Below the pieces are notes generated by a model, which saw only the letters and a program-made list of their open reading frames with translations, was not told where the DNA came from and made no database searches. The translations under genes were made by a program, and so were the position numbers. Shown here piece by piece: positions 1 to 8,131 of a stretch of 38,991 nucleotides of DNA (positions are counted from its first letter, which is position 1; the number at the start of each line of letters is the position of its first letter). The stretch covers positions 1-38,991 of the forward strand of contig CAYONT010000015.1 of NCBI GenBank assembly GCA_964405405.1, given 5' to 3'. The DNA is from CAMCYM01 sp964405405 (lineage in GTDB: Bacteria; Bacteroidota; Bacteroidia; Flavobacteriales_D; Sanyastnellaceae).

Positions 1-432
1 GACATTGATGGCACGTTGAATGTTGCATTGGACGCACAGTTCCAGGAGGACGTGGTTGTAGAAGACAGCTTGCGTGTTCAGGGAGCGGCGAACATCACGG
101 GCAACACGGACATTGATGGCACGTTGAATGTTGCATTGGACGCACAGTTCCAGGAGGACGTGGTTGTAGAAGACAGCTTGCGTGTTCAGGGAGCGGCGAA
201 CATCACGGGCAACACGGACATTGATGGCACGTTGAATGTTGCATTGGACGCACAGTTCCAGGAGGACGTGGTTGTAGAAGACAGCTTGCGTGTTCAGGGA
301 GCGGCGAACATCACGGGCAACACGGACATTGATGGCACGTTGAATGTTGCATTGGACGCACAGTTCCAGGAGGACGTGGTTGTAGAAGACAGCTTGCGTG
401 TTCAGGGAGCGGCGAACATCACGGGCAACACG
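1..432 (+). repeat. Four perfect 108-bp tandem repeats, in frame
   Basis: Units at 1-108, 109-216, 217-324 and 325-432 show no base difference that I can find. The following unit (from 433) diverges at once, with GACATCGATGGCACC replacing GACATTGATGGCACG. The array runs off the left edge, so the true copy number is unknown. A period of 108 bp keeps the frame and adds 36 residues per unit. Confidence 0.95.
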
Positions 433-1449
433 GACATCGATGGCACCTTTGACGTCCAGGGAGCCACGAACCTCCAGAGCACGTTGACGGTAGGCGGCAA
501 CGCAACCTTCAATGACTACGTCGACATGAACGACACCTTGGATGTAGCCAAGGCTGGAATTTTCCGGACTCCGGTTGCAACCGGAAATGGCAGCATCGAC
601 GCGCTTCCAGAGTTGGTGGTGTACAATGACTTTAATGCGGCAATCTTTGAGGTTGATGGACACAACGAGCAGGTTACTGTTGAGAACTTGCTTGTCCAGA
701 ATGACTTTGAAACTAGTGGCGATGTCGAGGTCAGTGGGAACCTGAGCGCAGGTTTTGGAAACTTTGCTTTCTATGTACAGTCTGGGCTTGCAACCTTGAA
801 CACGATGATTCCAACTCAGAACAACCACCTGACCCGTAAGGACTATGTGGATGGTCGTGATGCTCTGTTGAGCGCTCGCATCGATTCCTTGGCTACCGTT
901 ACGGCTAGCTCTGGAAATGCACTGGACTCCTTGGCTCTGGTAACTACCTCTTTGGGCACTGAGATTGATTCCTTGGCTTTGGTAACTACGGACTTGGACG
1001 GTCGCATCGACTCCCTCGCTCTGATCACCGATTCATTGGGACGGCCTGAGGTTTGGAGCTACGATGCTAACTTGACGGGAATCAATACCTCGAGCCCAGC
1101 TGTAAATGACGCCGTGTACTACTTGAATGGCAACTTGGTGTTGTATGCTGACAGCGTCGATGCTGGAAAGAACTACACCATCCAGGTCATCGGTTTGAAC
1201 TTGACCGACTACGTTGCAGCGGATGTGTTCTTGTACGCAGAAAACAAAGCTTACCCAGTTGCGGATTGGACACCTTCTGCGGCAGTAGCGCCGGCATCTT
1301 ATGAAACCGCCACCTTCAAGATCGGCTACGCTGACATCGACGGCTTGGTAGCTTGCACGGACGGAGTGGTTCGCGCGACGCTGGTGATCGATGGCAAGAT
1401 GACGGGTCTGCACCTGTTCTTCGACATCGTAGACACGGTAACACCTTAA
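1..1449 (+). CDS. Repeat-built fibre or stalk protein, 5' end outside window
   Basis: The reading frame is already open at base 1, so the gene starts outside the window; 482 codons and a TAA stop are visible. It opens with four identical 36-residue repeats. Each repeat splits into two similar 18-residue halves (pattern L-x-V-x3-A-x-F/I-x2-D/N...), as expected of beta-helical or beta-solenoid stalk rungs. Degenerate rungs follow, then four 14-residue repeats built on IDSLALVTT (nt 880-1047), which could be a coiled stalk. The last ~135 residues are a non-repetitive domain I do not recognise. No type A or type B T9SS signal, membrane anchor or S74 chaperone domain is visible at the C-terminus. 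By composition it resembles tail-fibre-like or adhesin-like proteins of Bacteroidota, but this is inference. The next gene begins 32 nt later on the same strand and may be co-expressed. Confidence 0.75.
   Translation, partial: DIDGTLNVALDAQFQEDVVVEDSLRVQGAANITGNTDIDGTLNVALDAQFQEDVVVEDSLRVQGAANITGNTDIDGTLNVALDAQFQEDVVVEDSLRVQGAANITGNTDIDGTLNVALDAQFQEDVVVEDSLRVQGAANITGNTDIDGTFDVQGATNLQSTLTVGGNATFNDYVDMNDTLDVAKAGIFRTPVATGNGSIDALPELVVYNDFNAAIFEVDGHNEQVTVENLLVQNDFETSGDVEVSGNLSAGFGNFAFYVQSGLATLNTMIPTQNNHLTRKDYVDGRDALLSARIDSLATVTASSGNALDSLALVTTSLGTEIDSLALVTTDLDGRIDSLALITDSLGRPEVWSYDANLTGINTSSPAVNDAVYYLNGNLVLYADSVDAGKNYTIQVIGLNLTDYVAADVFLYAENKAYPVADWTPSAAVAPASYETATFKIGYADIDGLVACTDGVVRATLVIDGKMTGLHLFFDIVDTVTP
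880..1047 (+). repeat. Four degenerate 42-bp coding repeats
   Basis: Within the fibre gene, four successive 14-residue units begin I/L-D-S-L-A. They match at the protein level (IDSLALVTT core) but differ at many synonymous and some non-synonymous bases, so they are older than the 108-bp array upstream. Confidence 0.8.
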
Positions 1450-1481
1450 TTGTAACTGTTTAACCCCTAACGAGCATAACC

Positions 1482-1922
1482 ATGAAAAAGCTCTTTTATA
1501 CGCTGTTCCTGCTCGGGGGTCTGTCTGTGGTTTCACAAGAAGCCGCTGCCCAGGTCCAGCTGGACCGGGAGGCGATCACTTCAGGTTATCACAGCGGTAC
1601 AGTTGCAGCAGTGGGAGGTCAGCTGGGCGAAGTCGCCGGCTCGATCGGACAAGTGTTCACCACGACCCTGGACGATGGAAACATCTTCCTGACCCAGGGA
1701 TTCCAACAGATGGCATTCCGCGAATGCCCTGGGGATGTAACGGGTGACAACATCGTCGGAACGAATGACCTGTTGGCAATTCTGGCCTTGTATGGTTCCA
1801 CGGGATCGGGCGCTATCAGCGGCTCGGAGAACGCGGGAGCAGAGGACCTGAACGAAGACGGAATCATCGGAACGGCGGACTTGTTGATCCTCCTCGCTTA
1901 CTACGGTGAGATGTGTAACTAA
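1482..1922 (+). CDS. Small exported protein with two dockerin-like Ca-binding loops
   Basis: 146 residues. Residues 1-24 form a Sec signal peptide ending AAAQ. Residues ~30-77 (SGYHSGTVAAVGGQLGEVAGSIGQVF..QGFQQ, here abbreviated) match a short module common in exported Bacteroidota proteins that normally precedes a sorting domain. The C-terminal part carries two EF-hand-like loops typical of type I dockerin repeats: D85-x-T87-x-D89...D96 and D122-x-N124-x-D126...D133, each followed by a hydrophobic helix (DLLAILALYG, DLLILLAYYG). Cysteines at 82 and 145 bracket the pair. Dockerin repeats bind calcium and usually dock to a cohesin, but none is recognisable in this window. The gene follows the fibre gene by 32 nt and ends just before a strong terminator, so the two probably form one unit. 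Confidence 0.8.
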   Translation: MKKLFYTLFLLGGLSVVSQEAAAQVQLDREAITSGYHSGTVAAVGGQLGEVAGSIGQVFTTTLDDGNIFLTQGFQQMAFRECPGDVTGDNIVGTNDLLAILALYGSTGSGAISGSENAGAEDLNEDGIIGTADLLILLAYYGEMCN

Positions 1923-1945
1923 GACCCCTATTTAGAGACCCATAG

Positions 1946-1982
1946 AAAGGGCCGACTCAAACGAGTCGGCCCTTTTGTTTTT
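1946..1982 (+). terminator. Rho-independent terminator after the dockerin-like gene
   Basis: A perfect 13-bp stem (1946-1958 with 1963-1975, AAAGGGCCGACTC), loop AAAC, followed by TGTTTTT. It lies 23 nt after the stop at 1922 and separates this unit from the convergent TPR gene. The symmetric stem could also stop transcripts from the other strand, though the T-run favours plus. Confidence 0.92.
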
Positions 1983-2053
1983 AGGCGGAAGGAAGGGGAC
2001 GAGACGCAGCGTTGAAGTGCGGTCCCGGAGGTGCACCGCCAGGAAGGCGGTCC

Positions 2054-3853
2054 TTAGGAGGGCTCGGAGAGCTGGCGGAACTTCTTGCGGCTCTCGGTGA
2101 CGTAGAGGCTGCCGGGAAATTCAAAGAGGAGTTGCTCGTAGAGCGGAAGGGCGTCCTGTGGTCGGGCCAAATCGGATTCGAGGATCTGGGCACGGAGGAA
2201 CAGGGCGTCATCCGCGAGGACGTCGTGGAAGTGGAGCGTGCTGATTTCCTCGAGGAGGGCAAGCGCCTCTTCGAATCGGCCCAATTCTCGGGCCCAACGG
2301 GCTTTTTGGAGCAGGATGTTGTCCGTCAGGGCATGCCCGGGCCACCGGAGGAGCAGGTCGTCCAACAGCTGGGCGGCGTCATCGTAGCGCAGTTGCAGGG
2401 CCAGCAGGTCCGCTTGGGCGAACTGGCGCATGGCATCGGGCAACGTATCCAGAGCGTAGTTGTCCGTGATGAGCAGGGACAACTCAATGGCGTTGTTGGA
2501 AATCAACTTGGACGTGGAGGCCTTGAGCGCATCGAGTTGGGTTTGTGCCCAGTCGAAATCACCCCCGAAATAACTGACCCGGGCGTTGCGGAATTTGGCC
2601 TCATGCCCTACCGGGTCATCCTTGAAGTCCAATTCTACCTGGGAAAAGAGCAAGGAGGCTTCCCAGATGTTGTCGTCCAGAACGTGGATGTCGCCCAGTT
2701 CCAGCTTGCAGATGGCAGCCACCTTCGGGGCGAGGCCCGGCATGGCGAGGGTGCGGTCCAGAAGTTCGATGGCTGCAGCACGGTCCCCTTCATGAAAGGC
2801 CTGCAGGTGGGCCCAGTCCTTTGCGAGTGGGGCGGTCTCTGGACCGAGCCCCAGACCAGCCAACAGGTCGGCGTAGCGCTGAGACAAAGCGGCAACTTCC
2901 GCAGCATTCGGGGGCCGTTGGCGAAGCACACGGGACGTGGCCAGCCGCATGGATTCCGTGCGCGACGTGATAAAGTACGGGCCATTGGGCCAAGCATCGG
3001 CAACATGGGTGAAGCAGGCCTCAGCCGTGGCGAAGTCTTCGTTGCGGGCAGCCGTGTAGGCCAGTTCGATGACCCGGTTGCCTTGTTCTGCAAAGCGCAG
3101 ATCCAGCGACCGTGCGTGGACCAGGGCGCCAGCAAAGTCCTGAATGGAATTGTGGTACCAAAGGAGCATCTCCGGAAAGATGACCGCGTCCGGATGTTGC
3201 TGAGCCGCGCGCACAAGCGCCTGGCGCACCATTTGAGCGCGTTCGGGGCTCTCGTGGATGCGCAGGTTGCGGTCAATGTTGTTCTGCACCGCGCGCAGGT
3301 ACGTGGGCCGCACCACCAGCAGGTCCATGTACGCCGCCAGCATGCCCGGGTAATCCCCTTGCAGCCCTTTGAGTTCCGCCATGGAGTATTCCAAGTCGGC
3401 CACGCCTTGCTGCATCGCCTTTTCATACACCTGCAAGGCCAAACCATATTCCTTCATCTCCACAAACAGGTTCGCCAACTGGATGGCCTGGTTCTTACCC
3501 GGCTCCAGCCGTTCCAAGGCTTCGATGAAAGCCTCCCGCGCTTCTTCTGTGCGTTCGAAATGGAGATACAACTTCCCCAGGTCGACATAGGCTGTGGCCC
3601 GGTTGCCGCGTTGTTTGAGGCGGTAGTTGACCAGTTCGTAGGCGCCATCGAAGTCGTTCAGACCCAGGAGCGACGCGTAGTAGAGGTCGTAAACCGCGTT
3701 CGACTTGTTTTTCTTCCACAAGGGCTCCAAATAGAGCACGGCTTGCTCATAAGCCTGTTCCTGGAAGTAGTAAGTAGCCATCTCCAGTTCTTGCTGGGAA
3801 AAGGCGATGTTCCAGGTGGCCCAGAGCCCGGCGGTCAGCCAGAGTTTTCTCAT
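2054..3853 (-). CDS. Exported tetratricopeptide-repeat protein
   Basis: 599 residues from ATG at 3853. The open frame extends further upstream, but that stretch is arginine/proline-rich shadow of the neighbouring gene, whereas MRKLWLTAGLWATWNIAFSQ is a clear signal peptide. The rest is mostly helical with repeated TPR-like patterns (for example AVLYLEPLWKKNKSNAVYDLYYASL near the N-terminus and RFEEALALLEEIS near the C-terminus, ending in BamD-like repeats with LYEQLLFEFPGS). It is therefore probably a periplasmic or outer-membrane scaffold for protein contacts; the partner is unknown. The ATG overlaps the TGA of the upstream lipoprotein gene by 4 nt, so the two are translationally coupled and probably work together. 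Confidence 0.85.
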   Translation of the reverse strand: MRKLWLTAGLWATWNIAFSQQELEMATYYFQEQAYEQAVLYLEPLWKKNKSNAVYDLYYASLLGLNDFDGAYELVNYRLKQRGNRATAYVDLGKLYLHFERTEEAREAFIEALERLEPGKNQAIQLANLFVEMKEYGLALQVYEKAMQQGVADLEYSMAELKGLQGDYPGMLAAYMDLLVVRPTYLRAVQNNIDRNLRIHESPERAQMVRQALVRAAQQHPDAVIFPEMLLWYHNSIQDFAGALVHARSLDLRFAEQGNRVIELAYTAARNEDFATAEACFTHVADAWPNGPYFITSRTESMRLATSRVLRQRPPNAAEVAALSQRYADLLAGLGLGPETAPLAKDWAHLQAFHEGDRAAAIELLDRTLAMPGLAPKVAAICKLELGDIHVLDDNIWEASLLFSQVELDFKDDPVGHEAKFRNARVSYFGGDFDWAQTQLDALKASTSKLISNNAIELSLLITDNYALDTLPDAMRQFAQADLLALQLRYDDAAQLLDDLLLRWPGHALTDNILLQKARWARELGRFEEALALLEEISTLHFHDVLADDALFLRAQILESDLARPQDALPLYEQLLFEFPGSLYVTESRKKFRQLSEPS

Positions 3854-4548
3854 GGGATGTAGCGGGAACGCATGGGGGCGTAGATGTCGCCGATGATGCG
3901 CGCGGCCATGCGGCCGCGCAGGGCCTGGGCAACGCTGTCGGCGCGCGCGCGGGTGGTATCCGCTGCAGCCACCGCCTGTCGCCCGAAGAGGTTCGTTTCC
4001 ATCACACCCAGGGCCACCTTGTCCACGAAGCCCAATTCGTTCGCCACTTGGGCTGCGACATAGGCGTCGTCCATGCGGGCACCGTTCCGGTCTTGGGTCG
4101 CCCCTTCTTCGAGGGCGGCGCGCAGCGTTTCGATCTGGGTTCGGGACAGCACCAATGCTTCCCCGACCCCTTTGTACTTCGAGGGGAAGTCCTTCAGCAG
4201 GCGCCGGATGCGCCCCACGTCCGCAATGACAGCTCCCTCCTCCCGCGTGATCTCCAGGAGCGAGTCGTTGGCAAAAAGGGAGAAATCCTGCCACTGGTTG
4301 CCGACCCAGACCCGCGTGGAGTCGATTTCCGCTATGGGCAGGGAGTCCAGGACCGCCTGGCAGCTGTCGAGCCGTGTCAATGCCAGGTCCAGCTGGCGGA
4401 TTTCATCTCGGTGCCGGCCACAGCCCGCCATCAGCACCGCCGTCAACGACAGGGCGAAGAGCCCCAGGAAAACCGCGCTGCCACCCCATGGTCCTGTGAT
4501 GGGGAACGTATAACCCCGTTCCGAAGGTGCATGCTGAAAGGAACCCAT
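3850..4548 (-). CDS. Lipoprotein of unknown function, coupled to TPR gene
   Basis: 232 residues. A hydrophobic segment (SAVFLGLFALSLTAVLMAGC) ends in a lipobox with Cys43 as the lipidated residue; the ~22-residue stretch before it is long for a signal peptide. The mature part starts with a helical, probably coiled-coil segment (RHRDEIRQLDLALTRLDSCQ) and stays helical and charged. I do not recognise a family. The start is backed by the promoter-like TAACTTCG ending exactly 4 nt before ATG. The stop overlaps the start of the TPR gene (ATGA, 3850-3853). The pair could form an envelope complex, but no function can be read from the sequence. Confidence 0.75.
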   Translation of the reverse strand: MGSFQHAPSERGYTFPITGPWGGSAVFLGLFALSLTAVLMAGCGRHRDEIRQLDLALTRLDSCQAVLDSLPIAEIDSTRVWVGNQWQDFSLFANDSLLEITREEGAVIADVGRIRRLLKDFPSKYKGVGEALVLSRTQIETLRAALEEGATQDRNGARMDDAYVAAQVANELGFVDKVALGVMETNLFGRQAVAAADTTRARADSVAQALRGRMAARIIGDIYAPMRSRYIP

Positions 4549-4552
4549 GGTG

Positions 4553-4560
4553 CGAAGTTA
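4553..4560 (-). promoter_or_regulatory. -7 element TAACTTCG before the lipoprotein gene
   Basis: Read on the minus strand: TAACTTCG-CACC-ATG. It matches the Bacteroidota -7 consensus TAnnTTTG with C for the third T, and ends 4 nt before the start codon at 4548. Confidence 0.55.
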
Positions 4561-4584
4561 CGCACCGCAGGAAGGAAAGAAACG

Positions 4585-5859
4585 TCAACCGATGCGGTCA
4601 AACCCGACCCACGCCTGGACCCCCGCGGGGATGCGCACCGAGCCATCCGGCTGCTGGTGGTTCTCGAGCAGGGCGGCCACGATGCGTGGGAGCGCCAAGG
4701 CCGACCCGTTGAGCGTATGCACCAGCTGGGTCTTGCCGTCGGCCCCTTTGAACCGGCATTTGAGCCGGTTCGCCTGGAACGTCTCGAAGTTGGAAACCGA
4801 CGAAACTTCGAGCCAGCGTCCCTGGGCTCCGGACCAAACCTCGAAGTCATAGGTCATGGCCGATGCAAAGCCCATGTCACCGCCACAGAGCCGCAGGATC
4901 CGGTAGGGGAGTTCCAGGGCTTGCAGGAGTCCCTGTACATGGGCTACCATCTCCTCGAGGAGGGCATAGGACTGGGACGGGTGGGCGAACTGGACGATCT
5001 CGACCTTGTCGAATTGGTGGAGCCGGTTGAGACCCCGGACGTCCTTTCCGTAGCTCCCCGCCTCCCGGCGGAAGCAAGGCGTGTACCCGCAAAGTCGAAG
5101 TGGCAAGTCCTGCTCGCGCAGGAGAACATCGCGGTAGATGTTCGTCAGGGGCACTTCCGCCGTGGGAATCAGGTAGAGGTCGTCGGCGGGGGTGTGGTAC
5201 ATTTGGCCTTCCTTGTCCGGCAACTGACCTGTGCCGAACCCGGAATCCGCGTTGACCAACAGCGGTGGGATGTATTCCGTGTACCCTGCGGCCTCTGCCT
5301 GCTCAAGGAAGAAGCGGATGAGCCCGCGCTGGAGCCGCGCACCCTTGCCCTTGTAGAAGGGGAAGCCAGCGCCGGTCACCTTGGCACCCAAATCGAAGTC
5401 AATCAGGTCGTGCCGCGCGGCCAAATCCCAGTGCGCCAGCGCCCCCTCGGGCAATGCCGGCAACGCCCCGCTCCGGAACACCTCCACGTTGTCGTCGGCA
5501 CTGCGGCCTGCCACCACCCGCTCAGACGGCGCGTTGGGAATCTGGCACAGCGCCTCCTGGATCTGGGCCTCCAAGGCCCCCATCTGTTCCCGCAGCACCC
5601 CCGTCTGCTCCCGCAGCCCGGCTGCCTCATTCCGCAGCCCCTCCGCGGCGGCCGTGTCCCCCTGGCGCATCAGGTTGCCCACCTCCTTCGCCAAGGCGTT
5701 CGCCCGGGCGAGGGCGTCATCCAGCGCCCCCTGCGTAGCCCGGCGTTCCGCATCCCACTGCAGAATCTGGTCTACCGATTGCGTAGCGTCTATGTTTCTC
5801 TTGGCAAGGGCTTCCAAAACGCGGGTGCGCTCCTCGCGCAGCGATTGAATCGTGAGCAT
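4585..5859 (-). CDS. serS: Seryl-tRNA synthetase
   Basis: 424 residues, normal length for a class II SerRS, which charges tRNA-Ser (and tRNA-Sec where present) with serine in the cytoplasm. Residues 1-105 form the long N-terminal helical hairpin that holds the tRNA variable arm. The catalytic domain shows the serine-binding TAEVP motif (233-237), motif 2 (FRREAGSYGKDVRGLNRLHQ, from residue 263) and motif 3 (NGSALALPRIVAALLENHQ, 384-402). The start ATG at 5859 is the natural one, since MLTIQSLREE is the usual SerRS opening. It is followed after 36 nt by the lipoprotein gene, which has its own promoter-like element. The rplU-rpmA terminator lies upstream of it, so serS appears to be transcribed separately; I see no clear promoter for it. 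Confidence 0.98.
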   Translation of the reverse strand: MLTIQSLREERTRVLEALAKRNIDATQSVDQILQWDAERRATQGALDDALARANALAKEVGNLMRQGDTAAAEGLRNEAAGLREQTGVLREQMGALEAQIQEALCQIPNAPSERVVAGRSADDNVEVFRSGALPALPEGALAHWDLAARHDLIDFDLGAKVTGAGFPFYKGKGARLQRGLIRFFLEQAEAAGYTEYIPPLLVNADSGFGTGQLPDKEGQMYHTPADDLYLIPTAEVPLTNIYRDVLLREQDLPLRLCGYTPCFRREAGSYGKDVRGLNRLHQFDKVEIVQFAHPSQSYALLEEMVAHVQGLLQALELPYRILRLCGGDMGFASAMTYDFEVWSGAQGRWLEVSSVSNFETFQANRLKCRFKGADGKTQLVHTLNGSALALPRIVAALLENHQQPDGSVRIPAGVQAWVGFDRIG

Positions 5860-5940
5860 GTTCAGCAGTTGATCAGGGCGGTATCGACTTTAAGAAAACA
5901 CAGGGGAACCCAGAACCAAGGCATCCCCCATCGGGTGGCC

Positions 5941-5987
5941 AAAAATAAGGAACTCCCGCTCCTCGGTTGAGGAGACGGGAGTTCCTT
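5941..5987 (-). terminator. Rho-independent terminator of rplU-rpmA
   Basis: A 12-bp stem (5947-5958 with 5976-5987, AAGGAACTCCCG) enclosing a second short stem (5959-5964 with 5969-5974). On the minus strand it is followed by ATTTTT. It lies 26 nt past the rpmA stop. Confidence 0.88.
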
Positions 5988-6012
5988 TCGCGTTCTATCG
6001 AACGCAAAGCCG

Positions 6013-6276
6013 TCAGGCTTGGGCCACAGGCACCACCGAAACGAAGGAACGGTTGTTCGCCTTCTTCCGGAACTCCACTACACCGTCCGCCAGGGCGTAC
6101 AATGTGTGGTCCTTTCCGATGCCCACATTGGGGCCTGGGTGGTGCTGCGTGCCGCGCTGGCGAACGAGGATGTTCCCTGCGATGCAGCCCTGACCACCGT
6201 AAATCTTGACCCCCAGCCGCTTGGAATGTGATTCCCGGCCGTTCTTGGAGCTACCTACACCTTTTTTGTGTGCCAT
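6013..6276 (-). CDS. rpmA: 50S ribosomal protein bL27
   Basis: 87 residues, the usual bL27 length. The N-terminus MAHKKGVGSSKNGRESHSKR is the conserved tail that reaches toward the peptidyl-transferase centre; the body contains GNILVRQRGT and HPGPNVGIGKDHTLYAL, which are family signatures. There is no extra N-terminal extension of the kind that is proteolytically removed in Firmicutes. It follows rplU by 38 nt, the near-universal rplU-rpmA arrangement, and is followed by the terminator at 5941-5987. Confidence 0.98.
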   Translation of the reverse strand: MAHKKGVGSSKNGRESHSKRLGVKIYGGQGCIAGNILVRQRGTQHHPGPNVGIGKDHTLYALADGVVEFRKKANNRSFVSVVPVAQA

Positions 6277-6314
6277 GGTTGTAGAAGTTTGTCAATCGAA
6301 CCCTTGGGCTCCGA

Positions 6315-6626
6315 TCATCCTTTGATTTCCGAAATCTGAATCTCCGTCATCGAAGCCCGGAAACCGTTGAGCTTCTGATGACCCTTCCGGCGCTTCTTCT
6401 TGAAGATGAGCACCTTGTCAGCTTTAACGTGGCGTTTCACCACCGCGGTCACCGAAGCGCCGCTTACCGCCGGGGCGCCAACCTGCACGCGACCACTCTG
6501 CTCCGTCAACAGCACCTGGTCGAACTTGACCTGAGCGCCTTCTTCGGCAGCGAGACGGTTCACGAAAACAAGCTGGTCTTTCTGTACCTTGTACTGGTGC
6601 CCTGCGATCTCTACGATTGCAACCAT
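6315..6626 (-). CDS. rplU: 50S ribosomal protein bL21
   Basis: 103 residues. It opens MVAIVEIAGHQYKVQKDQ and contains VLIFKKKRRKGHQKLNG, both diagnostic for bL21, a 23S rRNA-binding protein of the large subunit. First gene of the rplU-rpmA operon. A TACATTTG element at 6658-6665 on the minus strand leaves a 31-nt leader, longer than at most other genes here. Confidence 0.98.
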   Translation of the reverse strand: MVAIVEIAGHQYKVQKDQLVFVNRLAAEEGAQVKFDQVLLTEQSGRVQVGAPAVSGASVTAVVKRHVKADKVLIFKKKRRKGHQKLNGFRASMTEIQISEIKG

Positions 6627-6657
6627 TGTCTTGTGATTTGTCCCAACTTAAGGGGTG

Positions 6658-6665
6658 CAAATGTA
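6658..6665 (-). promoter_or_regulatory. -7 element TACATTTG before rplU
   Basis: Exact match to TAnnTTTG on the minus strand, 31 nt upstream of the rplU ATG. No -33 element could be assigned with confidence. Confidence 0.55.
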
Positions 6666-6711
6666 GGCCAAACCACCCAACTTTTCAACATTCCTCCCGA
6701 AGAAATCCCCC

Positions 6712-7659
6712 TCAGGGTCCCGCTTTCCCCTTCGCAACGGGCCTTCGGTTGCCCTGGCTCACCAGCCACACCCCCGCCAGGATGCAGGCGCCGGCCGCGG
6801 CATGGATCCAAGTCAAGGGTTCGCCATCGTAGATTCCCCACAAGGCGGCGAACAGCGGAATGATGTACGTCACCGAGGAGGCGATGACGGCATTTGTCCA
6901 AGCGATGACGAAGTTGAAAACGGCCAGGGAGGCAGCGGTGCCCACCAGCGAGAGCACGAGCAATGCCCCCAGAGCTCGCGGGGCTTCGGGATGGGCCATC
7001 AGGCGTTCGTGGGTGCCACTGAGAAAAACCGCGATCCACCCGGGAATGGCCACGAACGCCAGAGAAAAGGCCGCCACCGCAATGCTGTTTCGCCCCTGCA
7101 ATTTTTCCCGGGTCGTGTTCACACTGATGCCGTAACAAAACGTGGCGAGGACGAGGAGCAAACTCGGCCCCCAAGCGACGGCGCCATCCGCAAGCCCCTG
7201 TCGGCTCACCAGCCAGGCCGCCCCCGCAAATCCGATGAGCAACCCGGTGACCTGAACCCCTCGGATGGGATTGCGAAAGAGCACGACCGCGATGAGGGTG
7301 GTGAAGAGCGGGGAGAGCGCGTTGAGGATGCCGGCCAGGGAGCTGGGGATCTGGGTTTGGGCCGTAGCGAAGAGAAACGCGGGGACAAACGACCCCACCA
7401 ACCCGACTACGGCTGCCCAGTGCAGCTCGCTCCGCGGCACCTCGCGCCGGAGCCGCCACGCGACCGGGGCCATCACCGTCCCCGCGAGCGCCATCCGCAG
7501 ACCCGCGACCGAGGCAGGATGCAGCAGCGGCTCCCCGCCACTGGCAAAAAGCGCCCGCTTCATCAAAATAAAGCTGGTGCCCCAAACGGCGCCCAGCAGG
7601 ACCAGCAGCACCCAGGGGAGCGCGGGGTGCGGTGGCCGGGCCACGGGCGACGAATTCAT
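6712..7659 (-). CDS. EamA/DMT-family transporter
   Basis: 315 residues from ATG at 7659; the frame is open further upstream, but that part is not membrane-like and would run into the divergent gene. About ten hydrophobic helices are visible in two halves of five, as expected of the drug/metabolite transporter superfamily, with typical phrases such as WVLLVLLGAVWGTSFILMKRAL at the N-terminus (first 20 residues cited in part) and IAWTNAVIASSVTYIIPLFA near the end. EamA proteins are inner-membrane exporters or importers of small metabolites; the substrate cannot be predicted. The start is supported by GAACTTCG ending 4 nt before ATG. It is divergent from the HMA lipoprotein gene, with 70 bp between the starts. 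Confidence 0.9.
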   Translation of the reverse strand: MNSSPVARPPHPALPWVLLVLLGAVWGTSFILMKRALFASGGEPLLHPASVAGLRMALAGTVMAPVAWRLRREVPRSELHWAAVVGLVGSFVPAFLFATAQTQIPSSLAGILNALSPLFTTLIAVVLFRNPIRGVQVTGLLIGFAGAAWLVSRQGLADGAVAWGPSLLLVLATFCYGISVNTTREKLQGRNSIAVAAFSLAFVAIPGWIAVFLSGTHERLMAHPEAPRALGALLVLSLVGTAASLAVFNFVIAWTNAVIASSVTYIIPLFAALWGIYDGEPLTWIHAAAGACILAGVWLVSQGNRRPVAKGKAGP

Positions 7660-7663
7660 GGCG

Positions 7664-7671
7664 CGAAGTTC
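7664..7671 (-). promoter_or_regulatory. -7-like element GAACTTCG before the EamA gene
   Basis: On the minus strand GAACTTCG-CGCC-ATG. Differs from the consensus at the first base and in TTCG for TTTG, but has the same 4-nt spacing seen at eight other genes of this window. Confidence 0.4.
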
Positions 7672-7716
7672 GGCTTTTTTGGGAAGCCGCCCGGCCGCGT
7701 CCCCGTTGCCCTGCCG

Positions 7717-7724
7717 TATTTTTG
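7717..7724 (+). promoter_or_regulatory. -7 element TATTTTTG before the HMA gene
   Basis: Exact TAnnTTTG match ending 5 nt before ATG at 7730. Confidence 0.55.
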
Positions 7725-7729
7725 TGAAC

Positions 7730-8128
7730 ATGGAGGCGAAAAGATTGCGAACGCTTGGGACCATCGGATGCGTCCTAGCGGCCATCCTCGGTGGCGGGTG
7801 CAGTACCGGCTCGACCGAGGTCCCGATTGTGGAAAAGCACGCGGCTGGAAACCGCCAGATGACCGTGGCGCGCATCGCCGTGGACGGGATGATGTGCGAG
7901 GTCGCCTGTGGCTCAAAGATCCGCAAGGAGCTGTTGGAACTCGAAGGCGTGGCGAACGCGGACATCGATTTCACCGCAGACCGGGCGCTGAACTACGCGG
8001 AAGTGGAGTACGATCCGCAGCGCTTGCAACCGCAGGATTTGGCAGGCCAAATCGCCGCAATCGCAGGCGGCATCTACCAGGTCAAGGAGGTCCAGATCAC
8101 CCATTTCGCCCAAGCGGGCGGCCTGTGA
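7730..8128 (+). CDS. HMA-domain metal-binding lipoprotein, likely copper-related
   Basis: 132 residues. The N-terminus has a hydrophobic stretch (TIGCVLAAILGGGC) with Cys24 as probable lipidation site; the -3 to -1 residues GGG make the lipobox weak. Residues ~43-115 form one heavy-metal-associated domain: TVARIAVDGMMCEVACGSKI with Cys56 and Cys60. The spacing is CxxxC rather than the textbook CxxC of MerP or Atx1; I recall the same GMMCExxC form from other Bacteroidota HMA proteins. The likely role is binding a soft metal such as Cu(I) at the periplasmic face. The stop is 3 nt before the heme A synthase gene, so the two are almost surely one operon, which hints at a role in cytochrome oxidase maturation. 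I chose ATG 7730 because it sits 5 nt after TATTTTTG. Confidence 0.82.
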   Translation: MEAKRLRTLGTIGCVLAAILGGGCSTGSTEVPIVEKHAAGNRQMTVARIAVDGMMCEVACGSKIRKELLELEGVANADIDFTADRALNYAEVEYDPQRLQPQDLAGQIAAIAGGIYQVKEVQITHFAQAGGL

Positions 8129-8131
8129 GGC

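Noticed and set aside
1..432. CRISPR or satellite DNA
   Set aside because: The 108-bp units are contiguous, without spacers, and in frame with a long coding region.
4048..5970. 640-codon plus-strand frame opposite serS and the lipoprotein gene
   Set aside because: Runs through two well-supported minus-strand genes and shows no domain.
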